Below, in pieces: positions 51,091 through 63,300 of a stretch of DNA of 64,000 nt. The notes beneath the pieces are model-generated. The model ran no database searches. It had not been told where the DNA came from and worked only from the letters and a program-made list of their open reading frames with translations. Position 1 is the stretch's first letter; every line of letters starts with the position of its first letter. A program made the position numbers and the translations under genes. This DNA comes from Anoplopoma fimbria (Eukaryota; Chordata; Actinopteri; Perciformes; Anoplopomatidae). The stretch is taken from NCBI RefSeq assembly GCF_027596085.1, contig NC_072456.1:26971169-27035168 (forward strand), written 5' to 3'.

Positions 51091-52435
51091 CAAAAAATCT
51101 ACAGATCATCTTCCAATGGGATCACACCAGCCCGACCCCAAATCAGGTCGGCTAAATGAACCCATCCTCACTTCCTTCCTTCCTACTTCCTGCGTCCTTT
51201 CCTCGGACCAAACTCACCCTCAAACTCGGCCTTCGTTTTAATCTCAACTACTCACCTGTAAAGTTTCCTCACTGCATCTTCCACGGCTGTGATGCCTTCG
51301 TGACAAAATCTGTACACTGACCACTCTAACCTCCTCTGTGATAGTCCCTGCTACCGTCGGCATCTCCAGGACACACGTTGCCATGGTGACGCACACACAG
51401 ACTCACAAGGTGAAAACAGAATCATGCGGCAGGTAAAGAGGCTAAACAACTTTAAGTCTGTGTGAGTCTTGTTCCTGTCATGTCTGAACCCAGCGGCCCA
51501 AGAGTAGCAAAAAATGTAAATACTCAAGTACAAGTACAAGTACAGGTACAAGTACAGAGTAAATGTACTTTGTTTACAACACCAGCCTCTATGGTAGTGA
51601 GGTAGAAAGAAAATAAAAGTCCTCAGGTTCTGAAAAAAAGTGTTTATTTCATATAAAGATTTACAATATTTAATTTATAACCCAATATTATTATAATTAT
51701 TATTATTATTATTATTTGTACATCTCTCTACGCTGAACATCGGTCTGACCTGGCCCCGCTACGACACAATCCTGCTACATTACCATGGCGACAGACATTA
51801 GTCCCACATAAAATCTACTGGTTTAAGAAACGTGGAAAATGTATTTTATCATATTGAACTTGTTGTGTTGGTGAAAAGAGTCGTAAGAAAAAGGAGGTTC
51901 AACTGGTTCTGAGTAAATCGTTGTACCTGGTTTATGTTTTTATGAAGCTGTGGTTGTAAAGAGAGCACCTGAGAGGACCGGATCTTTGCCCCGCCAAAAT
52001 AAAACGCCCCCCCGTGGCTTCTAACTGAACCAACAACGAACTGAAACACAACACATTATTTATGCGATTAATCAACAACCAACAACACACGTGTTTTCCT
52101 TCATTTACAGTTATGGACTTTCATAAACATCGTACAGAACTTTTGGAGTTAACTTTGGTTAATTAGAACGTGTGTTTTTTGTTTTTTTATAATAATGCAC
52201 TTCTGAATGAACACCGGTTAGAAAAGAGTGTCAGGTGCTGATAGTCAAAGAGAATGGAACACAGCCCGGAGTGAACGAGTTACTCATCATGCAAGTGTGC
52301 CTGAAACACTGTCAGATGCTCGGCTGAGACGCTTCATGCATAGATCCTTCTGCCTCACGGGAAGACTTCAGATAGGCAGCAGATTGTCACAGCTGCTGAT
52401 GGCTCCACTGCAGGAAACGTTATTCATCGTTATCT

Positions 52436-52458
52436 GGAGAGAGAGAGGGAGGGATGGA

Positions 52459-52504
<46 letters not shown>

Positions 52505-52540
52505 AGAAACAGAGAGAGAGAGAGAGAGAAAGGGAGAGAG

Positions 52541-52575
<35 letters not shown>

Positions 52576-52838
52576 GGGGGAGAGAGAGAGAGACAGAGAG
52601 AGAGAGACAGAGAGAGAGAGAGAGAAAGAGACAGAGACAGAGAGAGAGAGAAATAGAGAGAGAGAGAGGAAAAGGGGGAGAGAGGGAGAGAGAGACAGAG
52701 AGAGAGAAAGAGAGAAAGAAAGAGAGAGAGAGAGGGAGGGAGGGGGAGAGAGAGAGAGAGAGAGAGAAAAAGAGAGAGAGAGAGAGACAGAGAGAAGAGG
52801 GAGAGAGAGAGAAGAGAGAGAGAGAGAAAAGAGAGAGG

Positions 52839-52892
<54 letters not shown>

Positions 52893-53046
52893 AGAGAGAG
52901 AGAGAGAGAGAGAGTCAGAGAGAAACAGAGAGAGAGACAGAGAGAAAGGGAGAGAGAGAGAGACAGAGAAAGAGAGAGAAATAGAGACAGAGAGAGAGAG
53001 ACAGAGGGGAGAGACACAGAGAAAAGGGAGAGAGAGAGAGAGAGAA

Positions 53047-53083
<37 letters not shown>

Positions 53084-53167
53084 AGAGGAGAGAAATAGAG
53101 ACAGAGAGAGAGAGAAAAGGGGGAGAGAGAGAGGAAGAGGGAGGAGAGAGAGAGAGAGAGAGAGAGA
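52436..53167 (+). repeat. 730 bp polypurine GA-rich tract
   Basis: Almost pure AG/GGGAGA/ACAG repeats. C occurs only as scattered ACAG units and T is nearly absent. The Arg/Glu frames (+) and Ser/Leu frames (-) of up to 268 codons are artefacts of it. Confidence 0.98.
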
Positions 53168-53287
53168 ACCACATTGGGTCGGATAATTAATATGAGACAG
53201 ATGTCTTTGGTTAAATCTTGTCTCTTAATAAGTGACAGAAGAGAGGAGGATTGGGACATTCATGGTTCCCAGATGATGTATCCTCAT

Positions 53288-53327
53288 GACTTAGTTTGAT
53301 GCCATTTAAATGGCATCAAACTAAGTC
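53288..53327. repeat. perfect 40 bp palindrome
   Basis: GACTTAGTTTGATGCCATTT is followed at once by its exact reverse complement, with no spacer. It lies 120 bases after the polypurine tract. Confidence 0.95.
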
Positions 53328-53655
53328 AACAAAACAAAAGCCAAACAAAAGCAGATGTTTCGTAACTTTTTCGTACGTATACAACTAGTCCTAATACTAC
53401 ACACCTGTAGTTAAACTTTATCATTCACCATATTTCTTCATAGTTTTTAATGCAAACAACTATAGACGACAATAACTAAGTAAAAACTTATGTTTTTGTC
53501 GTTGTACAACACAGGATTTTGCAACAATATGTAGTCCCGTATGTTACATAAGAAAATAACACAAAAAAATGTAGAATATTTGATCTTTTACACTGACTTT
53601 GGTACGATTGAAATTATTGTCCAGGATGGTGGTGAATAAAGTAAGTCTATAAGTA

Positions 53656-54238
53656 TTTATTCATTTGTTTTAAATGCACTGGTGTCGACACACAAGTTGA
53701 GGCATCAGAATCTGTAAAAATGGAATCAGAACATCTCTGTTTGTGTCTGTAGCCAATAGATTACTCTGCAGTAAGATGACTCAAAAATATACCCGGTGTT
53801 TCTGCTGTACGGATGGTGAGAGCGGCAGAAACATCTTTCACAGATCTGGAGATAAACCCTCAAAGGAGATATCTGACATTTATCACGTCAGTAAAAATAG
53901 AAAAACAAAAGAAAACGTCAAATAAAGATGTTCAGTGAGAGAAAGTGTCTGAAGACGGCTCCCATCCTGAGGGAGAGCTGTCAAATAAAAAAGAAATTCT
54001 CCCCCCACTCCTCACCCCTCCTCACCCCTCCCTCGTCTCTGACAACTGACTCGGCACAAAGAAAGAAAAAGCCGACGCACAGAGTTGAGGGTGTTATTCT
54101 CTTCTACATGACTGAGAGGAGAGGATGAGAGGGATCAGATTTAAAAACTCACTGTCCTCTGACACGGCTCTATACGGAGGGAAAACCACCGAGGACTGTT
54201 TTAAACTTTACAGAGACACGGTGGAAATGATGAATAGA
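53656..54238 (-). other. nek1: candidate nek1 3' UTR with poly(A) signal
   Basis: If the stop at 54239-54241 is used, the first canonical AATAAA I noticed on the minus strand is at 53661-53656, about 580 bases downstream. This would place the 3' end near 53.63 kb. Nothing coding is visible in the stretch. The 3' end is otherwise unsupported. Confidence 0.35.
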
Positions 54239-54388
54239 TTAAAATAGTCTCTCACCTTCTTGGTATGCGCCGTCGGCCATCACCAGATGGAGGATGTTTG
54301 GATACAGATGCTGGTACTCCGTTCCCAAAATGTTCAGGACCAAACTGGAGCCCAGGTCGATGTTCTCGTCCTCGTCTTCATGTATAGC
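54239..54388 (-). CDS. nek1: nek1 exon q: end of the C-terminal domain, last exon found
   Basis: It reads [40 protein letters not shown] and AYQE. This is the conserved NEK1 C-terminus ([10 protein letters not shown], [26 protein letters not shown]). Two endings are possible. Reading through gives GERLF and a TAA at 54241-54239. Alternatively the strong GTGAGA donor right after 54256 leads to a tiny last exon coding for a few acidic residues, as the mammalian protein ends; I could not find that exon. The acceptor is TTTGAAG. Confidence 0.9.
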   Translation of the reverse strand, partial: AIHEDEDENIDLGSSLVLNILGTEYQHLYPNILHLVMADGAYQEGERLF

Positions 54389-57300
54389 CTTCAAATGGCA
54401 CCGAATAAACCATTATGTTTTGTTGCATTGTTGTAAATATGTATAGAGATCATAAAACACTGTCATACCTTGATCTTATTGTAGGCCTCGATGAACTTCT
54501 CAAAGCCCATCTGCTGCTCCAGGTTGAAGCGGAGTTCTTCCAGACGGCTGAAGATGCTGTCGTGATGAGCGGCCTCTCCACCCTGCTCCTCCCCACTGCC
54601 GTCTGTGGAGCAGCAGGATGTATTATACTATATATATTATACTATACTGTTAGACTCGAATCATCTGACGTGAAATAGTGAAATATTAAAAGGGATAGCT
54701 CGGATGTTTATCAGTGTGTTTGTATGAGGTTCTTCTCCATAGTCACGGAGCAGATCAATGTTCTGCTGTGGACGTATTTTAGACTCCTAAAAGAATCAAT
54801 ATCAGTTTAAGAGAACGCTATATTTAGAATATTTACACCTCTTTACCTTTATGACGGAGAACTGAAGCTGTTATCTATGCTCTCTACAAAGACACCAGAC
54901 TACATTCACACAAACAGAGATTTAACCTCTCAGAACACAGGAGGTTAAATCACTGTTTTTGTGAAAGAAGTCTGGTGTCTTTAAAGAGAGCATAAATGGC
55001 TAGAACTATTTTGGTTCCCTCTCGTAAAGAGTTGAAAATATTCTAAATATAGCGTTCTTTTAAACTGATATTGATTCTTTTAGGAGTCTAAAATACGTCC
55101 ACAGCAGAACATTGATCTGCTCCGTGCTGGTTCTCCTGTCTGTTTCTACAAACTCCAAGAACCTCATACAAACACTCTACTAAACATCACTACTGTCACA
55201 TTAAGTCAAGATGGGTTTTTTTACAAGCTGATGTAGTTGGTGTGCTTTCTCCACAACATTGTGTTTGAGTATGAAGAGTATGTCAGCAAAAGGGGTAGAT
55301 GAATGTTTGTTCTTATATTGTGATACTAACTTAATTAAAATAGTTTTATGATCTTTTATTTTACAAACATTCCTCGTACCTGACTGCCACTCCTCGTTGA
55401 GCTGGCTGTTGTTACTGTGGTTCTCCTCTCCCACTCCGTTGGTAAGCAGCTCCCCTGCTTCCTCGTCACCGGGACTCCCATTAGAGCATTCCTCCTCCTC
55501 GTCATCTTCCTCTTCCTCCTCCTCCTCTTCATCATCATCGTCGTCATCATCTAAAGCCATCTGACTGTTTTCCTGGTCGATCTCAGCTGCGATCCTGTTG
55601 AACAGAACCTGGTCTTCTTCTTCTTCTTCTTCTTCTTCTTCTTCTTCTGGAGGGTTCCCGTTAAAGTCTCCTGCTCCGACCTCTGGAGGACTCCTCCTCA
55701 TTAGGTCGCCCTCCTCTTGCAGCAGCCTCTCCATGGAGGCCCGGATGTCCCTCAGGTCTTCATCCTCATATGCACTGAGGAACAGGGATATATTGTTAAT
55801 AAACACAGTTTCCCACCAACATGTATTTATAGTTTCTTAGCAAAATGAAAGTAAAATGATTGACAGAATCGGGGTGAGGTGAGATATCAGTATATTAAAC
55901 ACTAGCAGCCATCTTCAGACTGCAGCAGTTTGTGATTTAGTAGCTGTTCGTCTTACTCCTCGTTCTCCGACTGGTCGTCGTCTTTCGCTGCGTCCTCCAG
56001 GTCCTCGATCTCCAGGTTGTTGTCGGGGGCGACGTGAGCATCTCTGGTTGCCGCGGAGTCTTGCTGAGGGCTGAAGAGGCGGCTGAGGTCGGGCAGCGAG
56101 CAGGTCCGCAGCATCTGACGGCACAAAAAGAAAACGGAGCGACACGTTAGATACTTTCATGGGGATCAGAGAGGAAGTCTAGACTGTGTGGAGATAGATT
56201 TGACTCAGTATTTATTTATGTGAACTGATTGACAATCTGTGTGTAAATTAGTAAAGAAATACCTTCCACAAATACAAAAAAGGGAATTGTAAACTCAAAA
56301 ACACATGTTTGCAAATATAAAAACTGATCTGCAAATACACACCAAAAAATTAAATAGAATTATTGCCTCTTCAGACATAATAATTAGCATTTGAATTCTT
56401 GAGTTGTGGCCTAAAATGTGATTTGTGAGGTCACAGTGACCTTTGAACTCCTATTTCTAATCAGTTCATCCCGACTGTGGGATTTATAAAAGATTATCTT
56501 ACCGTATCTTATAATATTGAAACTAATCCATCTCAAAATTATTTAATTAATTGCTATAAAAAATGTAATTTATACCATTATATCTTCATAGTATCCAACC
56601 CTGAAGAAATACACTGACAAAACATACCAGCTTTATATTCTGTGCAGCTCTTTGTGTGTGTGTGAAAGATGTTGGGCTAAGTTTCTGCAGATCCCAGATG
56701 TCCCTGATGAAGGTTATGACAGATGTAGGTTGATGGATGCTCTTCCGGTCCTATCAGACCCACTGCAGGTTCAGATTGTGATTAATTACTCTGGCTCTGT
56801 TTCAGAGCTCCTCATTAATAAAGAAGGATGAACTCCTTCCTAAAAATACTCTGCATGTCTAGACATGCCACCGACAACGACCTCCTCCACCCCTGCAACG
56901 GCATTTCATCTAAACTGTCGATCCCACACTGTCATGTGACACCTTTAAACTTTTCCTCATAAAGCTTTGTCATCTCCAGTGTGAAGGACAGCTGGTGATC
57001 ACCTTGGGGTTGTTGGCGTCGAACATGCCCGTTGAGAGGCCGATGAGGAGGGTGTCGTGGTGCTTGGAGCGCAGCGGGGAGACGGAGCGCGAGCGGGAGG
57101 CCAGAGAGGAGGAGGACTCATCCATGGAGGACTGGGCCGAGAGGAGTGCCAGGGCAGCGGTGCGTCGGTGGGCCGGGGAGCACAGCTTCATGAACAGGGG
57201 CTCCTCACTTTGTGCTGGAACTGGAATAAGGGAGGAGAACGGGGGGGAATGTTTAATTAAGATTATAATCACACTGAAAACAAACAAAAAAAGGACTTAA

Positions 57301-60300
57301 ACCTCACCAGAAGTTTCAGCTGGTTTGTCTGCACTCTTTTCAACCTCTTTAGTGACTGCTGGTGTTGTTACGCCCTCTGGTGGCCTGTAAGCAAAATACA
57401 CTTTAGCTCCACACACATGGATCATGTCTTTAAATGTATCCAAGAAAATGTTCACTCCAAAAATTAAAATTAAATCAACATGTTATGCTTCAGTTGGAGC
57501 TTTATAAAATGTTAAGGTGGGTAAACAATGATTAAATCTACATTTTTGGTGTGAAAGGGCAAATTTCTTTCTTAATATAGATAATAAAAAAAAGAGTAAC
57601 AGTCTCACAGCTGTTGGGCTTCCTGCTCCCAGGCCTTCTGCACAACAGCTGGAGGACGAGAGGCCCGTTTAGGTGTCTCCTCCAAAACCACTGACTCCAC
57701 GTCTGCTGGATCTGCAAAGATTCAGACCAGATAGGATTGAAATATACTTTATTTCCAAGTTCAGTTAATTTATAAAGCACATTTAAACACAATATAAGTT
57801 CATCAAAGTGCTGTACGTGGTAAAGAAACAATACATTATGAAGTTTAAAAAATGATGACGTACGTAAGTGTGTACATGCATTTTTGAACGCAAGTATGGT
57901 GGAGTGCAACAGCTTCTCAAGCTATGCAAGGGCATTAACCACCAAAGATGGTGAACGAAACCTAAACAAAGTGAATTTTAAAGATCTATGTGCTCACTGT
58001 GAGTGAGTAGAATACATTAGCAACTGAGCCAATATTTAGTGTCCAGATATAAACATGTATTTGGTGGAGAAACCCAGCATGTAACGTTATATTGTAAAAG
58101 AGTCTATTAGAATTGATAAAACATAGTGAAAACATAAGCAACAAGAACATAGAACCCGAAAGAATGAATGTAGGTTTTGAGCTTAGGGAAGGAGCTGATC
58201 TGATTGAATGTGGGACTGTTCAAAACTTTAGGGTCTGTGACTCTAAAGGCTTTTAAAAGGTCTGAAATGAGAAGCAGAGACATCCAATGAACCTCCTGTT
58301 GAGTGTCACACTAACCCTGAACCTCGGTGAGGTTTGTTGGCAGTGTTGCTCTCTGGACTGGGACGTCCACAGGTTTTTCCCGCTGTGAGGCCTCTGTGGT
58401 TTGAGGATTCTCCTTCTGGACTTCTGGAATCTGAACCACAGCAGGCGGCACCGGTTTGGACGGCAACGCTTCTTTAGGCGTCGTCACAATCTCAGCTGCT
58501 GCTCTCCAGTCGGGTGTATCTGAGGAGAACATAACATCATCTATCAGATGACATCACATCACTGGCTCCCTGTTTGTGTAGAATTGATTTGAAGATTTTA
58601 CTGATCACTTTGAAAAGCACGTCTAGGTCTGGCCCTAAAATAAGTAGAAGCAATGTTAGGAGATAAGGCTTTTAAATCACTTCTCATTTTTACAGACTGG
58701 CTTTTAGCTGAGATCGTCTTTTTACTGCTTCATTTTATTCTTGATAACATAAATATTATCTTTTTTTTCATTCTTGTTTCTTAGTTTGTTGTTATTGTAT
58801 CAATTTGTTTTATTGATTCATCATTTGAACTGTTTTATCAGTGTTTATATTTTACCTTAGTTTGTCTTGGTTTTGTTGAACTTTTGTTGTTATATAGCTG
58901 TGCTTTGCCCGTCAAAGTTCTTTGTAAACTCTGTATATAAAAGGTGCTATATAAATAAAGTTATTATCATCAGTGAGTGAATCTTTAAAAACTATAATAA
59001 GTCAAAATTAAACCATTTATCGGGGCTCCGTTGTGTGATTGACACAAATGATAAGACTGAACGAAGACTAACCAGGGCTGGAAATCTCGTCCTCGCAGAC
59101 GCTGACGTTCTCCAGCTGCTGGGTGAGAGGCTGAAGCTCCGCCTCCTGGAGAACCTTCAGCACCTGAGAGTCTGGATTTGCTCCCCACACCTTCCTTGGA
59201 GCTTCTTCCTGTAGCGCCGCCATCTTTATAACTTCTCCCGCCGTTTGCTCTGAGACATCACACAGAAAGGAGACTTGTATTATTTCATGTGCACTCCACA
59301 GGTTGATTTGATTTCTCTGCACTTCAGGTTGAAGGTAACTCACCGATGGTCCCGATGCACGTCTCCTCTAGAGTCTGTTGGGCTACAGAGAGGACGAGGG
59401 GAACTCCTGCCTCCCACTTCTTCCTGTCTCCAGCAGAACACGGTCTATCATCTGGAGACACTGAGGGAGAGAACATTTCTTACAAAACCTTTAAAAAGAA
59501 GCACTGATGTGGATACATTCCTTGCAAGTTGATTATGAAGAATGTCGTATTATTATTATTATTATTATTATAACTTAGTAATTATTATATAAAGGCAAGC
59601 TATTAATATATCATTTCATAGTGTCTCTTTCAATTCTAAATCAACAACCACTTCAAAAGATTACACTTTGAAGACGCTGCTAGTGAACCAGCCTGTAAAC
59701 AATATAAGAACTTGTTAATTTCCCTTTTGGTCAAAGAGTAATTTCTGTATAATTCAACCAATATACTCATGTTTTTTCAAGTGATAATGTGGAAAACAAT
59801 GTTTTTTAACTTAATGTTGAAGGAGAACGCTGCATTCACAGCAGATAAACAGGCTGTGATGCAATCGTTCTGTGAAACTCCTCACCGTCAATGAACTTCA
59901 ACTAAAAGAGTTGTTTCTGTTATTATAAGTGTTTGACAGCATTATGGAAAGAATCCTACAGAGAAATAAAACCCCTCTCTTTACATTTGTGTTTGTTATT
60001 GTGTCATGCGACTTGTTGGAACAATGGAAATCTGAGTGAGAGTCGTAGAGAGGAGAGTAAATGTTGTCATAGTTTCTAGTGTTGGAGGACAGAAAGAGTA
60101 GCTTAGTGTTATCTAAAGGAATTTAATGGTTAATGGATGAATATTTAGGTGATTTTGACGATGTGGATGCAACGGGAGATTTCAGAACGAGACTTCTTCT
60201 TAAGCGGGACACAAAATAACAAACCGAGGTAAAAAGAAAGTTTTTTTCATACACTTGTAATACCATAAACAAGCTCTTTTAGTGGACGTACATTGACAGT

Positions 60301-63300
60301 CAAGAGTTGCCACGAGTGATTACATTATAGGCCGTTTCTCAGCTGCAGCGTTCTCCCTCAATACTGGACCAGTTTAAAACACTGTTGTCCCCATTAGTCA
60401 CTTAAAAACATGTGAAAATACCCTTTAATGCAGGAGGCCTGAGCGTTGACTGGACTTACTGGTTGAGGTGCAGGTTTCCTCTAAGGTCAGCTGGGCCACA
60501 GGAAGCACAGGCAGTTCTGCTGCATCCCACTTCTTCCGGTCTCCGTTGGAAGGGGGACGAGTCTCTGCGTCAGACTGGTTCTGTTGGGGGGCCGGACTCG
60601 GAGGAGACTCCTCCGCCTCCGCCACCTCCACCGGGCTCTGGGATTTTAGGTTCTGGTTGAGGCGGCGTAGAATCTGCTTTTTGTCACTCTGTTAGGGAAA
60701 AGGCATGAAGTAGAATTTTGTTTCTAAATATTGACTCCGGGAATATTCAGATTTTTTCTGCCATTTTAGCACAACTGTTACTGTAATAAATGATTATTGT
60801 CATGTCATACACTCACCTGGATGACTGCAGGAGTCTCTGGCTCAGGCGATTTTTCTTTTAGTGGAGTAGTCTGTCAAACACAAAATGCAAAATTGATATA
60901 TCTAAGGAGTACATCAAATAAAACAATACTATATAGGGCAGTGATTCCCAACAGTTTTTCTTTTCCTCGCACCTTTTTCTGTCTTTAATAGTCAAAATAA
61001 ACTGAGCCCCGAACCCCCAAAAAATACATTTACGGAACAAAATCCGATTCAGCGTTTAGTTACTCTTTCTTTATGGAATCAACTGTCTTTAATGAATCTG
61101 ACTTGTCAGTTTTGTCAACATAGAAAAAGACATGGCGTCTTGACAGATTTAACTTTTGGACTTTACAACATGGAATACTATTTTTGACTGAGGACAAATA
61201 AAATATATACTTTTTTTTTAATAGTTTTACAAACAGACTTTTGCATAAATTATCCAGTAGGTGTTTCATCATGATTTGAGTTTTGCAAAAATCTTATTTT
61301 TACGACCTTAAAGCAGAAAAATCCCTGTGATCTTTGGCGCCACAGACCCCGTGTTGGGAACCACTGGCGTACGGTGTGATAGACTTGATAAATGTATACT
61401 GACTGCTCCAACATTCTTCAGGGCAGCCGTCATGGATATGGCTGCAGGCAGGGCTGGAGCTTTGGCAGCTGGGTCTGGCTGAGAGGGACTGGGCTGAGGA
61501 GGAGGACCGTCAGAGGTAGATGATGCTGCTGCTACTGCTGCTGCTGCTACGTTTCCTGCTGCCACGATGCCGACCTTCACCCCCCGAGCTGCAAGCTTCA
61601 ACAGTACACAAAACCAGAGATTAGACTAAAGTGATGCACCGGTTAGGACAAGTAATGGTAGGAATGTGCAAAGAGCGATAAGAGCTTACATGGTCCTCCC
61701 AAGCTCTCTTTTCCCTCTCATGTGCCTCTCTCCTCTTCTTCTCTAGTTGCTCTTTCAGTACGGCAGCACGGGCGTTGGCTTGGGCCTAACGTTGACATGT
61801 GCACAAACAAACAAACAAATAAAGAAGAATGAGGCTAAGACCAAACAGTTTCTGAGCCATTTTATCTTTTGCTGAACTTCAGAAAGGTCGGTAAAGGAGG
61901 GCAGGCAGCGTATCACTTGTCTCATTAGGTGTCCTCACACTTTGTGTGGAGTTGGAGCCTTTGAACATTGAGGTGTTTTATTTTCTGGTTGCCAGGTGAC
62001 TGTAGAACTGATTATAGGATTTTACTGCCTCCTGCTGGTCAAGCATCGAGCTACATCTCTCAGCTACTAATCCTCATTAAAACAACCAAGTCACAGCCTG
62101 AGGTAGTCTGGGAGGAAGCTGATGGTCTTTCCAAAATTCTGGTTTAGATTGACTCACATCCAGTGTGTGAAATATGGGAGGGCATGGGATGGATGACATA
62201 GGACTCGGACTGTTCCAGCAACAGGAGAGCAAAGACTGTGTCTTTGTGATAGTCTATTTTTCCCTGACATCAAGGTAGTATCATCTTCCCATAGAATCCA
62301 CCTGTGTTTATGTTGCTGCCGTTTAAAATCCCCACAAATGCAAGTTAAAAGTACAACAGGAATGCTCTACTGTTATTGTTATGTTTGTGCACCAAATGGT
62401 TGCACAATGACAACAAATGAATCTTTTATTATCTCTTCAATGCTGTCATCATGTCACTGGTTTGTTTTCTTGCATATTATGAAAATGAATCATTTTGCCT
62501 GCAGACTCACTTTTAAAGCCTCTATCTTCTTTCTCCTGAGCTCTGCTTCCTCGTTGGACTCCTGGCTGTCAGAACCATCACTGTCATACTGAAAAAAAAC
62601 AACACAAACGAAATGTCAGAGAAAAAAGGTGAAAAACACTCATTAAAAGTTTGACTGTGGGTGAGATGCGGAGGACTGTACCTTCTCTCCTCTGAGCCGG
62701 GCTTTGATCTGCTGACGCTCATTGAAGTTCTGCAAGCGGATCTGCCTCAGTCTTGACAAGTACTCCTGAGAACAAATAGGAGAAATGTTACGTACTGTAA
62801 GCTAGACACACACAGACAAAGTGGAATACGTTCACAATCATACAAAAATAAAATCACATACACAAGAAGTACTTATAAAAGACAAAGTTTTACCCACAAG
62901 TATGATGATAACATCTGTACATGAACACATCAGCCATTCAGCCAGAATAATAAACACTTTTTTTTTTGCAGTCAACAATAAAGATGCATATGTATTGTAC
63001 TCCATTCAAAGCAAAAAAAAGTGGGGATGGTTATTTCAAATTGGACACAACAAACAAACAATAACGATGATATTTTTTGTTGTGAGCAGCCATTATTGGG
63101 GAGGCAAAATAAACAGGACATCGGCTCACTGGACGGAGGAACACCACACGGTGGTTGTGCAAAAAGGATGAGCATGGGTTTGAGCTGCCGGGTTGAATTA
63201 TGGGTAATGTCGAAGGGGAGTTTTGTGCAGACGCATATGAGGGACGACGAGCCAAAGCCAGACGTGCTGTGAGTGAGGTGCACTGTGAGGCGTTCAGGTT

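Larger units (their letters stand above)
42990..53655. other. intergenic region between sh3rf1 promoter and nek1 3' end
   Basis: No conserved coding frame is visible on either strand. It contains T-rich repeats, two minisatellites, MITE A and family D copies and a long polypurine tract, each listed separately. Any cis-regulatory elements of sh3rf1 here cannot be recognised from a single sequence. Confidence 0.7.

Noticed and set aside
52368..53259. Long Ser/Leu-rich (268 codons) and Arg/Glu-rich frames
   Set aside because: They come from the polypurine tract. The lack of stops follows from composition, and there is no domain or splice context.
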